This document shows, piece after piece, positions 27,229 through 36,506 of a stretch of 64,000 bases of DNA (its first letter is position 1; every line of letters starts with the position of its first letter). The position numbers and the translations under genes are program-made. Location of the stretch: positions 124,001 to 188,000 of the forward strand of contig NZ_QNUL01000003.1 in assembly GCF_003383615.1 (NCBI RefSeq), in the 5' to 3' direction. Below the pieces are notes generated by a model that had not been told where the DNA came from, searched no databases, and was given only the letters and a program-made list of their open reading frames with translations. This DNA is from Dyadobacter luteus. GTDB taxonomy: Bacteria > Bacteroidota > Bacteroidia > Cytophagales > Spirosomataceae.

Positions 27229-27236
27229 TAACTTTG
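27229..27236 (+). promoter_or_regulatory. Candidate -7 element for the aldo/keto reductase gene
   Basis: TAACTTTG fits TAnnTTTG, 73 bp before the ATG at 27310; a TTG is present upstream but at 13 bp rather than 19 bp. Confidence 0.4.
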
Positions 27237-27309
27237 TAGCATTAAATGTCTAAGCGGTCAACGGATCGGTGAAGGGAATATATTCACGATAGAGTAAAAA
27301 CCATTATAT

Positions 27310-28338
27310 ATGAATTATCAGTTATTGGGCAGATCGGGACTCAGAGTATCCGAACTATGTTTAGGAACCATGACATTCGGTACCGACTGGGGATGGGGAG
27401 CAGATAAGCACGAAAGTTTCAAGATTTTTGATGCTTATGCGGATGCAGGTGGCAATTTTATTGATACTGCAAACAGATATACCGAAGGTTCATCTGAAAA
27501 ATATGTCGGCGAATTCATAGAATCCGACCGCGACCACTGGGTGCTGTCAACCAAATTCACATTGAAAGACCGGAATGATGATCTGAACTTTGCAGGCAAT
27601 CACCGTAAAAATATGATGAGATCGGTACTATCCAGTTTGAAACGACTCAATACAGAGTATATTGACCTTCTTTGGGTTCACCTTTGGGATAATACCACAC
27701 CTGTGGAAGAAGTAATGCGCGGACTGGACGATCTGGTAAGCCGTGGCCTTGTCCATTATATTGGCATCTCCGATACGCCTGCGTGGGTTGTATCGCAGGC
27801 CAATACCATTGCTGATTTCAGAGGCTGGAATGCATTTGCTGCTATTCAGTTTGAATACTCATTGCTGCAACGCACACCTGAAAGAGACTTAATTCCGATG
27901 GCAAAAGCATTGGATCTGGCCGTGACTCCGTGGGGAACCATAGGTGGTGGTGCACTGACCGGAAAATACCTTCGTGATGAGACAGGAAGAGTCCCAAAAG
28001 ACAGTACGAGGAGAAATAAAAACAGTAGTAAGGTAGCGCAGACGGTGGTCGATATTGCCAACGAGCTAGATGCTACGCCCGCTCAGATTGCCATAAACTG
28101 GGCTCGCCAGAGGGAAGAAGTAATGATCCCGATTATAGGTGCATCCAAATCCACACAGTTAACAGACTCTCTGGGTTGTTTGTCGTTCGAAATACCTGCT
28201 GAACAAATGCGAAAGCTTAATGAAGTCAGTCAGATTGAGCTTGGATTTCCACACGAATTTCTGAAGTCGGATGGGGTGAAGGAAGAAACATTCGGTGGAA
28301 TGTATGAAAAATTGCACAATCACCGTATAAAGAGCTAA
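27310..28338 (+). CDS. Aldo/keto reductase
   Basis: 342 residues, TIM barrel, NADPH-dependent carbonyl reductase of the YdhF/AKR11-15-like group. Seen: LGRSGLRVSELCLGTMTFG, the catalytic Asp/Tyr in FIDTANRYTEGSSE, Lys in VLSTKFT, His in LLWVHLWD, and the cofactor loop IPIIGASKSTQL. Cytosolic; substrate unknown. Ends in a bidirectional hairpin shared with pyrE. Confidence 0.94.
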   Translation: MNYQLLGRSGLRVSELCLGTMTFGTDWGWGADKHESFKIFDAYADAGGNFIDTANRYTEGSSEKYVGEFIESDRDHWVLSTKFTLKDRNDDLNFAGNHRKNMMRSVLSSLKRLNTEYIDLLWVHLWDNTTPVEEVMRGLDDLVSRGLVHYIGISDTPAWVVSQANTIADFRGWNAFAAIQFEYSLLQRTPERDLIPMAKALDLAVTPWGTIGGGALTGKYLRDETGRVPKDSTRRNKNSSKVAQTVVDIANELDATPAQIAINWARQREEVMIPIIGASKSTQLTDSLGCLSFEIPAEQMRKLNEVSQIELGFPHEFLKSDGVKEETFGGMYEKLHNHRIKS

Positions 28339-28346
28339 ATTAAGTC

Positions 28347-28388
28347 AATTCGTGTCAGATACGTAATAACTCATACCTGACACGAATT
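28347..28388. terminator. Bidirectional terminator between aldo/keto reductase and pyrE
   Basis: Perfect 12-bp stem AATTCGTGTCAG (28347-28358) with CTGACACGAATT (28377-28388), 18-nt loop, T-rich exit on the plus strand. Confidence 0.82.
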
Positions 28389-28395
28389 TTTGCAA

Positions 28396-29037
28396 CTATT
28401 TGCCCCAGCTTTCAGGAGCTGTACGCCACGCCGAAAGGCTCTCAACCTGTTCTGCAGAAATATAATTACTTTCTACCGCTGTTTCTATCAGCGCTCCGTA
28501 GTTGGAAAGCGTTTTCAGCTTCACATTTTTCTCTGCGAAATTTTGCTCAGCTACTGCAAATCCATAAGTAAAAATAGCAACCATACCCGCAACCTCAATA
28601 TTTGCGCCACGAAGTACATCCACTACCTTTAAAGAACTTCCTCCTGTAGAAATAAGATCTTCGATGATGATCACCGGCTTACCTGCTTCCAGGCGACCTT
28701 CGATTTGGTTACCCATCCCATGTTTTTTCGGCTCTGGGCGAACGTAAGCAAATGGCAGTTCGAGTACATCTGCAACAAGTGCTCCTTGTGCTATACCTCC
28801 TGTAGCCACACCCACTACAGCCTGAGCATCTGGGAACTCGCTTTTGATAAGTTCAGCAAGTGCTTTTTTAATGTATGATCTGGTGTCAGGAAAAGACAGA
28901 GCCACACGATTGTCGCAATAGATCGGCGACAACCAGCCTGAGCTCCACTGAAAAGGTTTCTCCGGACTAAGTTTTATCGCTTTCGCTTCCAAAAGCAATT
29001 CTGCAATCTGCCCACTTACATTCTGATCGTTTGACAT
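28396..29037 (-). CDS. pyrE: Orotate phosphoribosyltransferase
   Basis: Joins orotate to PRPP to form OMP in pyrimidine synthesis. 213 residues. PRPP loop VIIIEDLISTGGSS (about 119-132), substrate segments FQWSSGWLSPIYCDNR and PEPKKHGMGNQIEG. Starts 1 bp after the stop of the CNNM-type gene, so the two form an operon. Cytosolic dimer expected. Confidence 0.97.
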   Translation of the reverse strand: MSNDQNVSGQIAELLLEAKAIKLSPEKPFQWSSGWLSPIYCDNRVALSFPDTRSYIKKALAELIKSEFPDAQAVVGVATGGIAQGALVADVLELPFAYVRPEPKKHGMGNQIEGRLEAGKPVIIIEDLISTGGSSLKVVDVLRGANIEVAGMVAIFTYGFAVAEQNFAEKNVKLKTLSNYGALIETAVESNYISAEQVESLSAWRTAPESWGK

Positions 29038-29038
29038 A

Positions 29039-30340
29039 TTATTCGTCCTTATCTTCTTTTTTATTATTAGTTACAAGCAATTTATCCACCCTGCTCCTGT
29101 CCATATCGACTACCTCAAAATCGAAATGTTTCCAGGTGAAAGTCTCTCCTACTTTAGGAATATTTTCTAAAACATGCAATACAAAACCACCCAGGGTATT
29201 AAAACCAGTCAATGTACGCCGCTCTGCTTCATGAATATTCAATCCAAAATACTGCAAAAAATCATCAAAAGGCAGCTGCGCGTCGATCAGAAAACTTCCG
29301 TCCTCCCGCGTCACAATTTCCGATGCTTCCTCTATATCCTCAGAGATATCACCTACCAAAGCATCCATTATATCGTGCATGGTAATCACCCCAAGCAGTC
29401 CGCCGTACTCATCGACAATAATCCCAAAGTACACACGCTGCTCTTTAAACTTCTCCAGCGCCTGGTAAGCCCTGTTGCTTTCCGGCAAATACACCGGTTC
29501 GCGCAGGATAGCATTAATGTTAGCCAATTGCTCATCAATATCTGTAGCGATCAGGTCTTTTACATAGATCAAACCCACTACCTCATCTACAGTATTGCGG
29601 CAAACAGGATAGATCGAATGTCTTGATTCAAAAATTTTTGCTCTGTTTTCCTCTACTGTATCTTCAATATCCAGCCAGACAATTTCCTGTCGGTTGGTCA
29701 TCAATGATGTTACTTTTCTGTCGCCCAGTTGAAATACATTGTGAACAATTTCCTGCTCTATCTCCTCAAAGACACCCCCTGACGTGCCTTCCTGAATCAG
29801 ACTTTTGATCTCTTCTTCAGTAACCGAATTTTCACTTTGCTTGATATTCAGCACCTTAATAATCAAATCACTTGAAAAGCCAAGAAGCGCAATAAATGGA
29901 GCTGTAACTTTCGAAAGCAGGTTCATGGGCGTAGCCATGAAAGTGGAAATCGTTTCCGGATTGGCCATACCAATCCGCTTTGGAACCAGCTCACCTAATA
30001 CCAGCGACAAATAAGTGATGAATACCAGGACAGAACCAACCGCTAATGTATGGCTGTAAGGTTTGAGAATGTCTATTTTGGTGATGAATGCTTCAAAATC
30101 TGCAGTGATGTTGTCACCACTATACATACCAGTCAAAAGACCGATGAGCGTGATTCCGATCTGGACTGTTGATAGAAACTTGGTAGGTGAATTTGCGAGG
30201 TTCAGAGCCGCTTTTGCACTTGAATCGCCATTTCGGGCAGCAGCTTCAAGACGGGATTTCCGGGAGGAAACGAGTGCTATCTCAGACATGGAGAAAATAC
30301 CATTGAGAAGCACCAACAATAAAATGATTAGGAGTTCCAA
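29039..30340 (-). CDS. CNNM/CorC-HlyC family membrane protein with CBS pair
   Basis: 433 residues: N-terminal DUF21/CNNM membrane domain (about 1-175, helices near 1-22, 58-75, 96-118, 137-158; SLVLGELVPKRIG is diagnostic), a CBS pair (about 205-335; TSLMTNRQEIVWLD, IVDEYGGLLGVITMHDI) and a C-terminal CorC_HlyC/TlyC domain (about 350-425). Related proteins act in Mg2+/Co2+ handling; the old hemolysin label has little support. First gene of an operon with pyrE. Confidence 0.92.
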   Translation of the reverse strand: MELLIILLLVLLNGIFSMSEIALVSSRKSRLEAAARNGDSSAKAALNLANSPTKFLSTVQIGITLIGLLTGMYSGDNITADFEAFITKIDILKPYSHTLAVGSVLVFITYLSLVLGELVPKRIGMANPETISTFMATPMNLLSKVTAPFIALLGFSSDLIIKVLNIKQSENSVTEEEIKSLIQEGTSGGVFEEIEQEIVHNVFQLGDRKVTSLMTNRQEIVWLDIEDTVEENRAKIFESRHSIYPVCRNTVDEVVGLIYVKDLIATDIDEQLANINAILREPVYLPESNRAYQALEKFKEQRVYFGIIVDEYGGLLGVITMHDIMDALVGDISEDIEEASEIVTREDGSFLIDAQLPFDDFLQYFGLNIHEAERRTLTGFNTLGGFVLHVLENIPKVGETFTWKHFDFEVVDMDRSRVDKLLVTNNKKEDKDE

Positions 30341-30407
30341 GAACGTTTAATTTATTAATGCCACAAATTTATCAATAATAATCACTGTCTAAACTAAACT
30401 CTTTACT

Positions 30408-30415
30408 TAATTTTG
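30408..30415 (+). promoter_or_regulatory. Candidate -7 element for the Nudix gene
   Basis: TAATTTTG fits TAnnTTTG and lies 27 bp before the ATG at 30443; the -33 box is only partly matched. Confidence 0.4.
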
Positions 30416-30442
30416 ACACGGATTTTACATAATACCATCTAA

Positions 30443-31129
30443 ATGATTATTTTCTTCGATGACCGTCCCTTCAAAATTGTAAGGACAAATCAAATATCAG
30501 AGACTGATACAGCACAGTTTGACCGTATTGTGGATCTTCGTCTTACAAAACTGACTAAATCATTACTAACCGGCCATGTTTTGTTTTTGAATACCACCGC
30601 TTCCACTGCAGTTCAGGCAATATCGATTCTGGAAAAAGAGATGCCTGGCGACCTGTTGTCTTTGACCATGGCCACAAGGGAAAAATCAGAAGTCGAAGAT
30701 AAGATTAAGGGGTTATTCAAGGTAATCAAAGCAGCGGGTGGAGTTGTCGTGAAAGATGGGAAGTGGCTCTTTATGTTCCGAAGAAAAAAATGGGATCTGC
30801 CTAAAGGAAAGCTTGACAAAGGGGAAAATTCCAAACAAGCGGCCGTTCGTGAAATTGAAGAAGAAACCGGTGTAAAGGCTGTAATCAGAGACAGGGTATG
30901 TACCACATGGCATACGTACAGTCTGAACAACAGCAGAATTCTGAAACGAACCAAATGGTATCTGCTTGATTGTACTGACGATTCAGCCATGGCACCCCAG
31001 GCTGATGAACAAATCGAAAAGCTAAGCTGGCTGACTCAGACTGAAGGACAAGCTATACTTGTAAACTCTTTCAGCTCAATACGTTATGTAGTGGATAGCT
31101 TGAAGAAACAACAGGAGGTTAAGGAATAA
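30443..31129 (+). CDS. Nudix hydrolase with N-terminal extension
   Basis: 228 residues. Residues about 1-90 form an extra domain without a known motif; about 92-225 are a Nudix domain with the complete box GKLDKGENSKQAAVREIEEE followed by TGV. Such enzymes cleave a nucleoside diphosphate linked to another group; the substrate here cannot be told. The WDLPKGKLDKGE form resembles diadenosine- or diphosphoinositol-type Nudix enzymes. Alone on the plus strand, ended by a strong bidirectional hairpin. Confidence 0.92.
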   Translation: MIIFFDDRPFKIVRTNQISETDTAQFDRIVDLRLTKLTKSLLTGHVLFLNTTASTAVQAISILEKEMPGDLLSLTMATREKSEVEDKIKGLFKVIKAAGGVVVKDGKWLFMFRRKKWDLPKGKLDKGENSKQAAVREIEEETGVKAVIRDRVCTTWHTYSLNNSRILKRTKWYLLDCTDDSAMAPQADEQIEKLSWLTQTEGQAILVNSFSSIRYVVDSLKKQQEVKE

Positions 31130-31149
31130 CTTTATTTTCGATCGTATAC

Positions 31150-31189
31150 AAAAACGGCGCTAATTCAAAAACTGATTAGCGCCGTTTTT
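31150..31189. terminator. Bidirectional terminator between Nudix gene and coaD
   Basis: Perfect 15-bp stem (31150-31164 with 31175-31189), core ACGGCGCTAAT, A-tract on one side and T-tract on the other; serves both convergent genes. Confidence 0.9.
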
Positions 31190-31200
31190 CATTTGGTAGA

Positions 31201-31686
31201 TTACTGATTCTCCTCTTTCAATTTATTCAACTCAGAAAGCGAATAAGGTAAAAAATCATCTACATCCTGCCCATAGCGATGCAGATCGCGAATAATGCTG
31301 GAACTGATCGGGGCAAGATTAGGAGATGTAATCAGGAAAACAGTCTCAATCTCTTCGTAGACATAACGATTCACCTGAGAAATACCGTTCTCATATTCGA
31401 AATCAGTGGTATTGCGCAAGCCCCTCAATAAAAAAGTAGCTCCTAATTGCCTGGCGGCATTGGCCGTCAAATCATCATAGGTGATCACTTTTACATTTTG
31501 TTGCCCCTCGAATGTTCTTTCAATTAACTCTTTCATCACCTCCACCGGAAAATAACGCTTCTTGGTTGCATTATTTCCAATCCCGATCACTACCTCGTCA
31601 AAAAGTCGTAGTCCTCTCAAAATAATATCTTCGTGTCCCTTCGTAAACGGATCAAAAGATCCCGGAAACAATGCAATACGCTTCAT
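31201..31686 (-). CDS. coaD: Phosphopantetheine adenylyltransferase
   Basis: Penultimate step of coenzyme A synthesis: ATP plus 4'-phosphopantetheine to dephospho-CoA. 161 residues, standard length. ALFPGSFDPFTKGHEDII carries the T/HxGH nucleotidyltransferase motif; LLRGLRNTTDFEYE and ISSSIIRDL are conserved. It follows the DUF3822 gene by 49 bp, an arrangement typical of Bacteroidota. Confidence 0.97.
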   Translation of the reverse strand: MKRIALFPGSFDPFTKGHEDIILRGLRLFDEVVIGIGNNATKKRYFPVEVMKELIERTFEGQQNVKVITYDDLTANAARQLGATFLLRGLRNTTDFEYENGISQVNRYVYEEIETVFLITSPNLAPISSSIIRDLHRYGQDVDDFLPYSLSELNKLKEENQ

Positions 31687-31735
31687 AAAATATCCTTTAG
31701 CTAAGTAGTGAACTTCCTTTTGAAAAACGGATTAA

Positions 31736-32641
31736 TCAGGAAGATACCAGATATGTATTAAAGAGGCCAAAATAACGATGACCGGGGATTTCTCCGCATT
31801 GCGCGCTGTATTTCAGTGTAGATGGCCCCACTCCTATTTGCATGTTAGGAAAGAATTTCGACAACTCTTCATACAATTCAGATGTTACCGATATTTCTCC
31901 GTACGCAAGCAACTTTATTTCTTCCTGATGAAAATTAAGCTGATTGAGTGCAAAAAGAATAATGTATACCAATTCCTGATGTTGCGAAAACTTGTATCGG
32001 TTGCATAAAATCAGCTGCTTTCCCTCACTGATTATAAGCGTAAAATGATCCTTTTCAAAATAGGCAGATACTATTTTCAGCTCCCGCTGCTCTGCATGGC
32101 TTACAAGCGAGCCTATAATGAGCGGGCTGGTTATATGGTAAAATGTTATACTCGAATGCTGAAAATGATTGATCATCCAATCATACCAAAGCACGGGAAT
32201 ACTAAACACGTTGCAGGCATTTACAATCGGAAGTTCATGATATAAAACCCTCTCATTGTCCGGGACGGGATTACCGAGAGCAAATTCCAGATAATTTTTA
32301 ACCGAATCTTTATCAAAAATAACACGGGGAATAAGACTGAATGCATTGGAATTAATCGCGATTCGCACGTTTTTCCAATGATTAGAAGACCAGAGCAAAT
32401 GTCCGGTGAAAATCTTTTTCAGTTTTTCAAAAACATCTCCTTGTCCCAGTGCTCTCTCAAAATTGTAGTCTTCAAGCCAGATACATTCCATATTCTCATC
32501 TCTGACGATACAGAAGCGAATACGCCGGTCGTCCACCTCAATACAAAGTGTACAAAGCGGTATCATATCAGAATCAAAGGAACTGTCGCCTACTAAAAGA
32601 GTAGGAATAATTTCAATTGACTGGTTATCTGAGTTTGTCAC
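31736..32641 (-). CDS. DUF3822 family protein
   Basis: 301 residues from a GTG start at 32641; the next in-frame ATG would remove the first 20 residues. No signal peptide or membrane helix. Sequence is poorly conserved but order, length and the adjacency to coaD fit DUF3822, a Bacteroidota family often placed between rsmD and coaD; the fold is thought to be actin/ASKHA-like. rsmD is absent here and a Nudix gene stands 42 bp upstream instead. Function unknown. Confidence 0.8.
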   Translation of the reverse strand: MTNSDNQSIEIIPTLLVGDSSFDSDMIPLCTLCIEVDDRRIRFCIVRDENMECIWLEDYNFERALGQGDVFEKLKKIFTGHLLWSSNHWKNVRIAINSNAFSLIPRVIFDKDSVKNYLEFALGNPVPDNERVLYHELPIVNACNVFSIPVLWYDWMINHFQHSSITFYHITSPLIIGSLVSHAEQRELKIVSAYFEKDHFTLIISEGKQLILCNRYKFSQHQELVYIILFALNQLNFHQEEIKLLAYGEISVTSELYEELSKFFPNMQIGVGPSTLKYSAQCGEIPGHRYFGLFNTYLVSS

Positions 32642-32683
32642 AAATAGTTTATTTAGCTTATTTTAATCATTTTCACCTATCCA

Positions 32684-33169
32684 TCAAAGTAGCCCCCTTT
32701 TCGCCAGCAAAACGTCCCAGCTGTCTATTCCTGAAAACACACTATGCCTGGCTGTCTCATCAATACTTGTCAATTCTGCCAGCGTCATCCACTTCACGTG
32801 ACTGATAATCTGTTCATCCGGTGCGAATTCCGGATCAAATCCCTTAATCAGCTCCCCACCTGAGACACTAAACTGAAAAAATAATTCAACTGCATGTAAA
32901 GGCGGATTTACAAATTCTTTAAGGAACAGAAAAGAATCTACTGTAGCAATAAAGCCTGTTTCCTCCCTTATTTCCCGTTTCAGCGCTTCTGATGTCGTTT
33001 CTCCGAACTCCACACCTCCACCCGGCGGGCTCCAGAAATCCTGACCCGGATACAGGCTGTGATTCACCAGCAGGATCTTATCGTCCATCACGCAAAACCC
33101 GCAAACACGGACACGCACTCGATTTCCGTAAGTATTTTCAACAGCTGTGACAGGTTTTTCCAAAGACAT
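32684..33169 (-). CDS. Nudix hydrolase
   Basis: 161 residues, single Nudix domain with box GGGVEFGETTSEALKREIRE then ETGF (about 49-73). The FWSPPGGGVEFGE form is common in MutT/ADP-ribose-type enzymes with unassigned substrates. 42 bp upstream of the DUF3822 gene on the same strand, so perhaps transcribed with DUF3822-coaD. Unrelated in sequence, beyond the motif, to the Nudix gene at 30443. Confidence 0.93.
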   Translation of the reverse strand: MSLEKPVTAVENTYGNRVRVRVCGFCVMDDKILLVNHSLYPGQDFWSPPGGGVEFGETTSEALKREIREETGFIATVDSFLFLKEFVNPPLHAVELFFQFSVSGGELIKGFDPEFAPDEQIISHVKWMTLAELTSIDETARHSVFSGIDSWDVLLAKRGLL

Positions 33170-33291
33170 CTATTTTGGGGATGGCAAAGATAAGCAACCC
33201 GCTACATATGGCAATAGAATAAATATGCAGGATATGTACTTACAAATCCTGCAATTCAGCAAATGGAAATAATTGAATCGTTAATAAATGA

Positions 33292-33732
33292 TCAGGAATA
33301 CGGATTTCCCGAGATGTAGTTCTCAAGAGATTGAATATGATTCTTCTGCTCTCTGATGATCGCAGCAACAATATCGTTAATTGAAATAATACCGACCAGT
33401 TCACCATTCTGATTCACCGGCAAATGGCGTATGTGCTTATCAGCCATAATCTGCATACATTCTTCAATTTTCTGATCTGTCTCCACAGTAATTACCTTAC
33501 TCGTCATTACATCGGCGATCAGCGTGTCACGCGATGCGCGCCCTTGTAGAATTACCTTACGTGCATAATCCCGTTCAGAAAAAATCCCGGTCAGCTTGTT
33601 ATCTTCCAGTACCAGCACTGCCCCGATATTTTTATCGGCCATAAGCTCCAGAGCTTCAAAAACAGTATTGCTCTTTGCAACCGAGTACAACGCATTTACA
33701 GGCTTATTGCCCATCACTTGAAATACTTGCAT
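33292..33732 (-). CDS. Stand-alone CBS-domain pair protein
   Basis: 146 residues made of two CBS domains (about 8-65 and 74-132): GAVLVLEDNKLTGIFSERDY and HLPVNQNGELVGIISINDI are the conserved halves. Such proteins bind adenine nucleotides (AMP, ATP, NAD) and act as energy-state sensors or chaperones. Cytosolic. Single gene; 122 bp upstream of the Nudix gene and divergent from the helicase. Confidence 0.92.
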   Translation of the reverse strand: MQVFQVMGNKPVNALYSVAKSNTVFEALELMADKNIGAVLVLEDNKLTGIFSERDYARKVILQGRASRDTLIADVMTSKVITVETDQKIEECMQIMADKHIRHLPVNQNGELVGIISINDIVAAIIREQKNHIQSLENYISGNPYS

Positions 33733-33814
33733 ACATGTTCAGGTTATTAGGATAAGATCATACTTGAAACTAATATAGAGAATTACCTATTTAAAGTCCA
33801 ATTAAATAGTTGCA

Positions 33815-33826
33815 TATTTTTGTACC
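33815..33826 (+). promoter_or_regulatory. Promoter -7 region of the RecD-like helicase gene
   Basis: TATTTTTG (33815-33822) followed by TACC, the usual TAnnTTTG-plus-start-region pattern of Bacteroidota. It supports translation from the ATG at 33874 and argues against the upstream TTG at 33820, which lies inside the element. Confidence 0.5.
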
Positions 33827-33873
33827 CGCTGCATACTTTGGAATTGACCAAAGCTTCATTTAGATTCGCTGCC

Positions 33874-35301
33874 ATGCAAACAAACCAGAAGCTCCCGTCC
33901 AAACTTCTTGCCGAACGCTTTCCCTTCCGCCCTACAGAAGGTCAGTTACGCTTTTTTAAGCAAACCGATAGTTTCCTTGTTGAGAAAAAAGGCCTGGAAA
34001 GATACAGGGATTGTTTTCTACTCAGAGGTTATGCCGGTACGGGGAAAACAACAATTGTCAGTACACTGATTAAAGTGATTCCTTCTTTTGGATACAAATC
34101 AGTACTGCTCGCTCCTACCGGCAGAGCCGCGAAAGTGATGTCGGGCTATGCCGATAAAATAGCATTGACCATTCATAAAAAAATCTACAAGCAAACTGCT
34201 GATCCTTACACCGGATCTCTTTCTTTTCAACGGCAAAAAAACTACCATACCAAAACACTTTTCATTGTAGATGAAGCGTCGATGATTACGGACGAGGCCG
34301 ATTTTGGCAACAGAAGTCTGCTCTCCGATTTGATAGAATATGTATTTGAACATGAAAGTAATAAACTGATGCTGATCGGTGATGTGGCTCAGCTTCCACC
34401 CGTAGGGCAGGATCTCAGTCCGGCACTTGAAAAAAGCTTTCTGGCTAAACGTTATGACATGAGCATCTTTGAGGAAGAGCTCAGAGAAGTAATGCGGCAG
34501 GATTCTGAGTCTGGCATTCTGTATAATGCCACAGAATTAAGGAATCAGCTGACACAGAAGGAGCCGCAAATAAACATTGCCACTAAATCATATCGTGACG
34601 TGTTCCGAATGACCGGAGATAAACTGGAAGACGGACTCAGGTATGCTTATGAAAAATTCGGACAAGAAAACACAATTATTCTCACGCGGTCCAACAAGTC
34701 TGCTGTACAGTATAATGAGTACATCCGCCGAATAATTAATTTCTCTGAGGACGAACTTGACGCAGGCGACAGGCTCATGGTTGTGCGTAACAACTACAAT
34801 GTTCTGGAAGAAGAATCACCGGCCGGCTTTATTGCAAATGGGGATTTTGTAGAACTGCTGAAGATCAGAAGAACACAGGAAATGCACGGCTTCCGCTTTG
34901 CGGACGTGACATTACGACTCACTGATTACGACAAGCAACCTGAATTTGACGCCAAGATTATTCTTGATACGCTTCACTCTGCTTCGCCATCGCTTTCGAA
35001 TGAGGATAACAGAAAACTTTATGACAGTATTCAGCAGGATTATGCCGATATCAAGTCAAAAAAAGAAAGAATGGAAGCCCTTCGTAAAGATCCATTTTTG
35101 AACGCTTTACAAGTTAAATTTGCCTATGCGCTCACAACTCATAAATCGCAGGGAGGCCAATGGAGTGCAGTTTTCATCGACCAGGGCTATCTACCCGAGG
35201 AACAGGTAAATACTGAATTTATCAGATGGCTTTACACCGCAATTACCAGGGCGACAGATGAAGTTTTTCTAATGAATTTTCACCAGCATTTTTTTAAATA
35301 A
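33874..35301 (+). CDS. RecD-like/SF1 DNA helicase
   Basis: 475 residues from the ATG at 33874. Superfamily 1 ATPase: Walker A GYAGTGKTT, Walker B LFIVDEASMI, motif III LIGDVAQLPPVG, a UvrD_C_2-type motif V YALTTHKSQGGQW and motif VI RWLYTAITRAT. It resembles the RecD/PIF1-like AAA_30 helicases of Bacteroidota that stand alone, without recB or recC. Probably unwinds DNA 5' to 3' in repair; role inferred from family. Convergent with sua5, 11 bp apart. Confidence 0.92.
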   Translation: MQTNQKLPSKLLAERFPFRPTEGQLRFFKQTDSFLVEKKGLERYRDCFLLRGYAGTGKTTIVSTLIKVIPSFGYKSVLLAPTGRAAKVMSGYADKIALTIHKKIYKQTADPYTGSLSFQRQKNYHTKTLFIVDEASMITDEADFGNRSLLSDLIEYVFEHESNKLMLIGDVAQLPPVGQDLSPALEKSFLAKRYDMSIFEEELREVMRQDSESGILYNATELRNQLTQKEPQINIATKSYRDVFRMTGDKLEDGLRYAYEKFGQENTIILTRSNKSAVQYNEYIRRIINFSEDELDAGDRLMVVRNNYNVLEEESPAGFIANGDFVELLKIRRTQEMHGFRFADVTLRLTDYDKQPEFDAKIILDTLHSASPSLSNEDNRKLYDSIQQDYADIKSKKERMEALRKDPFLNALQVKFAYALTTHKSQGGQWSAVFIDQGYLPEEQVNTEFIRWLYTAITRATDEVFLMNFHQHFFK

Positions 35302-35312
35302 ATTCTGTCTTG

Positions 35313-36260
35313 TTAAAGCGCTGCAGCTCTTTTTAAACGATCGTTAATCGCAACACCCAAACCGTTCACAGGAGTATATTCCGCCCATATTTCGCTTGCA
35401 TCCGAAGTATCCAGCTCTCGCAGGTAAGTAAACAAATTATGGGCCGCTTCCCGTACATCACCCGTGTCACTCAGGACCCGTGTTATATTTGTAGAAAGCG
35501 CTTCAGGTTTGGTAAAAAACAAAACAGCAACGTCGGCGGGAGCATGCAGAAGCTCGTCCGCAGATTTTATAAAAAACGGTTTCCGGGGGGCATAATGACT
35601 TTTAAGCATACCCGGAGCCTGAGGGTTAGATGTCGAGTGCGGAAGAACATTGGCTTTCCCTACTACAGCTTCAATATCTTCCACAGCCAGTCCGCCCAAA
35701 CGGTATATGGTAGGGACATCTTCAACGAAACCTACGATGGTTGATTCAATTCCTACGTTACATTCACCTCCATCAAGTATATAGGCAATCTTATCTCCCA
35801 GTTGCGCATCTACATGAGCCGCAGAAACAGGACTTATATAACCAAATGGATTCGCACTTGGAGCGGCAAGCGGAAAATCGAGCGTTCCAAGCAATTCCAG
35901 CGTCAATGCATGATCAGGAATTCGCACTGCTACCATGTCCAATCCAGAGGTAACAATATCAGGAATAATGTCACGTTTAGGCAAAAGTAATGTCAGTGGT
36001 CCGGGCCAGAAGGCTTCAGCCAAAGCCTTTGCCATTCCATCAAACTTTGTCACAAAATGACCTACTTTTTCCAATGAGTCCGTATGTATGATCAAAGGAT
36101 CAAATGCCGGACGGTTTTTCGTTTCAAAAATGGATAAAACTGACGCCCGGTTTAATGCGTTTCCGCCTAATCCATATACAGTTTCAGTAGGAATTGCCAC
36201 CAATTGTCCATCAGCGAGGATTTGCGCAGCAGCCTGAATGTCTTTACCTATTGTAGCCAA
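35313..36260 (-). CDS. sua5: L-threonylcarbamoyladenylate synthase, Sua5-type
   Basis: Makes threonylcarbamoyl-AMP from Thr, bicarbonate and ATP for tRNA t6A37. 315 residues: catalytic YrdC domain (about 5-205; AIPTETVYGLGGNA, KNRPAFDPL, LAAPSANPFGY) plus the C-terminal Sua5 domain (about 225-315) joined by PGMLKSHYAP. No ATG exists at the N-terminus. The TTG at 36260 gives MATIGKD, the family form; the upstream TTG at 36284 lies inside a TAACTTTG promoter element and is rejected. Confidence 0.92.
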   Translation of the reverse strand: MATIGKDIQAAAQILADGQLVAIPTETVYGLGGNALNRASVLSIFETKNRPAFDPLIIHTDSLEKVGHFVTKFDGMAKALAEAFWPGPLTLLLPKRDIIPDIVTSGLDMVAVRIPDHALTLELLGTLDFPLAAPSANPFGYISPVSAAHVDAQLGDKIAYILDGGECNVGIESTIVGFVEDVPTIYRLGGLAVEDIEAVVGKANVLPHSTSNPQAPGMLKSHYAPRKPFFIKSADELLHAPADVAVLFFTKPEALSTNITRVLSDTGDVREAAHNLFTYLRELDTSDASEIWAEYTPVNGLGVAINDRLKRAAAL

Positions 36261-36281
36261 AATAACTTCATTAACAAAATG

Positions 36282-36289
36282 CAAAGTTA
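36282..36289 (-). promoter_or_regulatory. Candidate -7 element of sua5
   Basis: TAACTTTG on the minus strand, 22 bp before the chosen TTG start, implying a short leader. The -33 TTG is poorly matched. Confidence 0.45.
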
Positions 36290-36506
36290 ATCAAAAACAC
36301 GTTCAAGTTGCTAAAGATGCATTCCGTCGGCATCAATATGAGGTGTTTAACGCATTTTATTCATTATCCGGATAGTCCTTTTCGTGATTAGAGAAAGTAC
36401 CATTTTAGATTCGTTTTAAATAAGTCTCAAATCAATATCATTGTACTTTCAATACATTTTCTGTGTTTATATTTATTAAAAAATATACTTTATCTAACCC
36501 TTAATT

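Noticed and set aside
29039..30340. Hemolysin label for the CNNM-type protein
   Set aside because: Domain order is that of CorC/CNNM ion-handling proteins; no evidence of toxin function.
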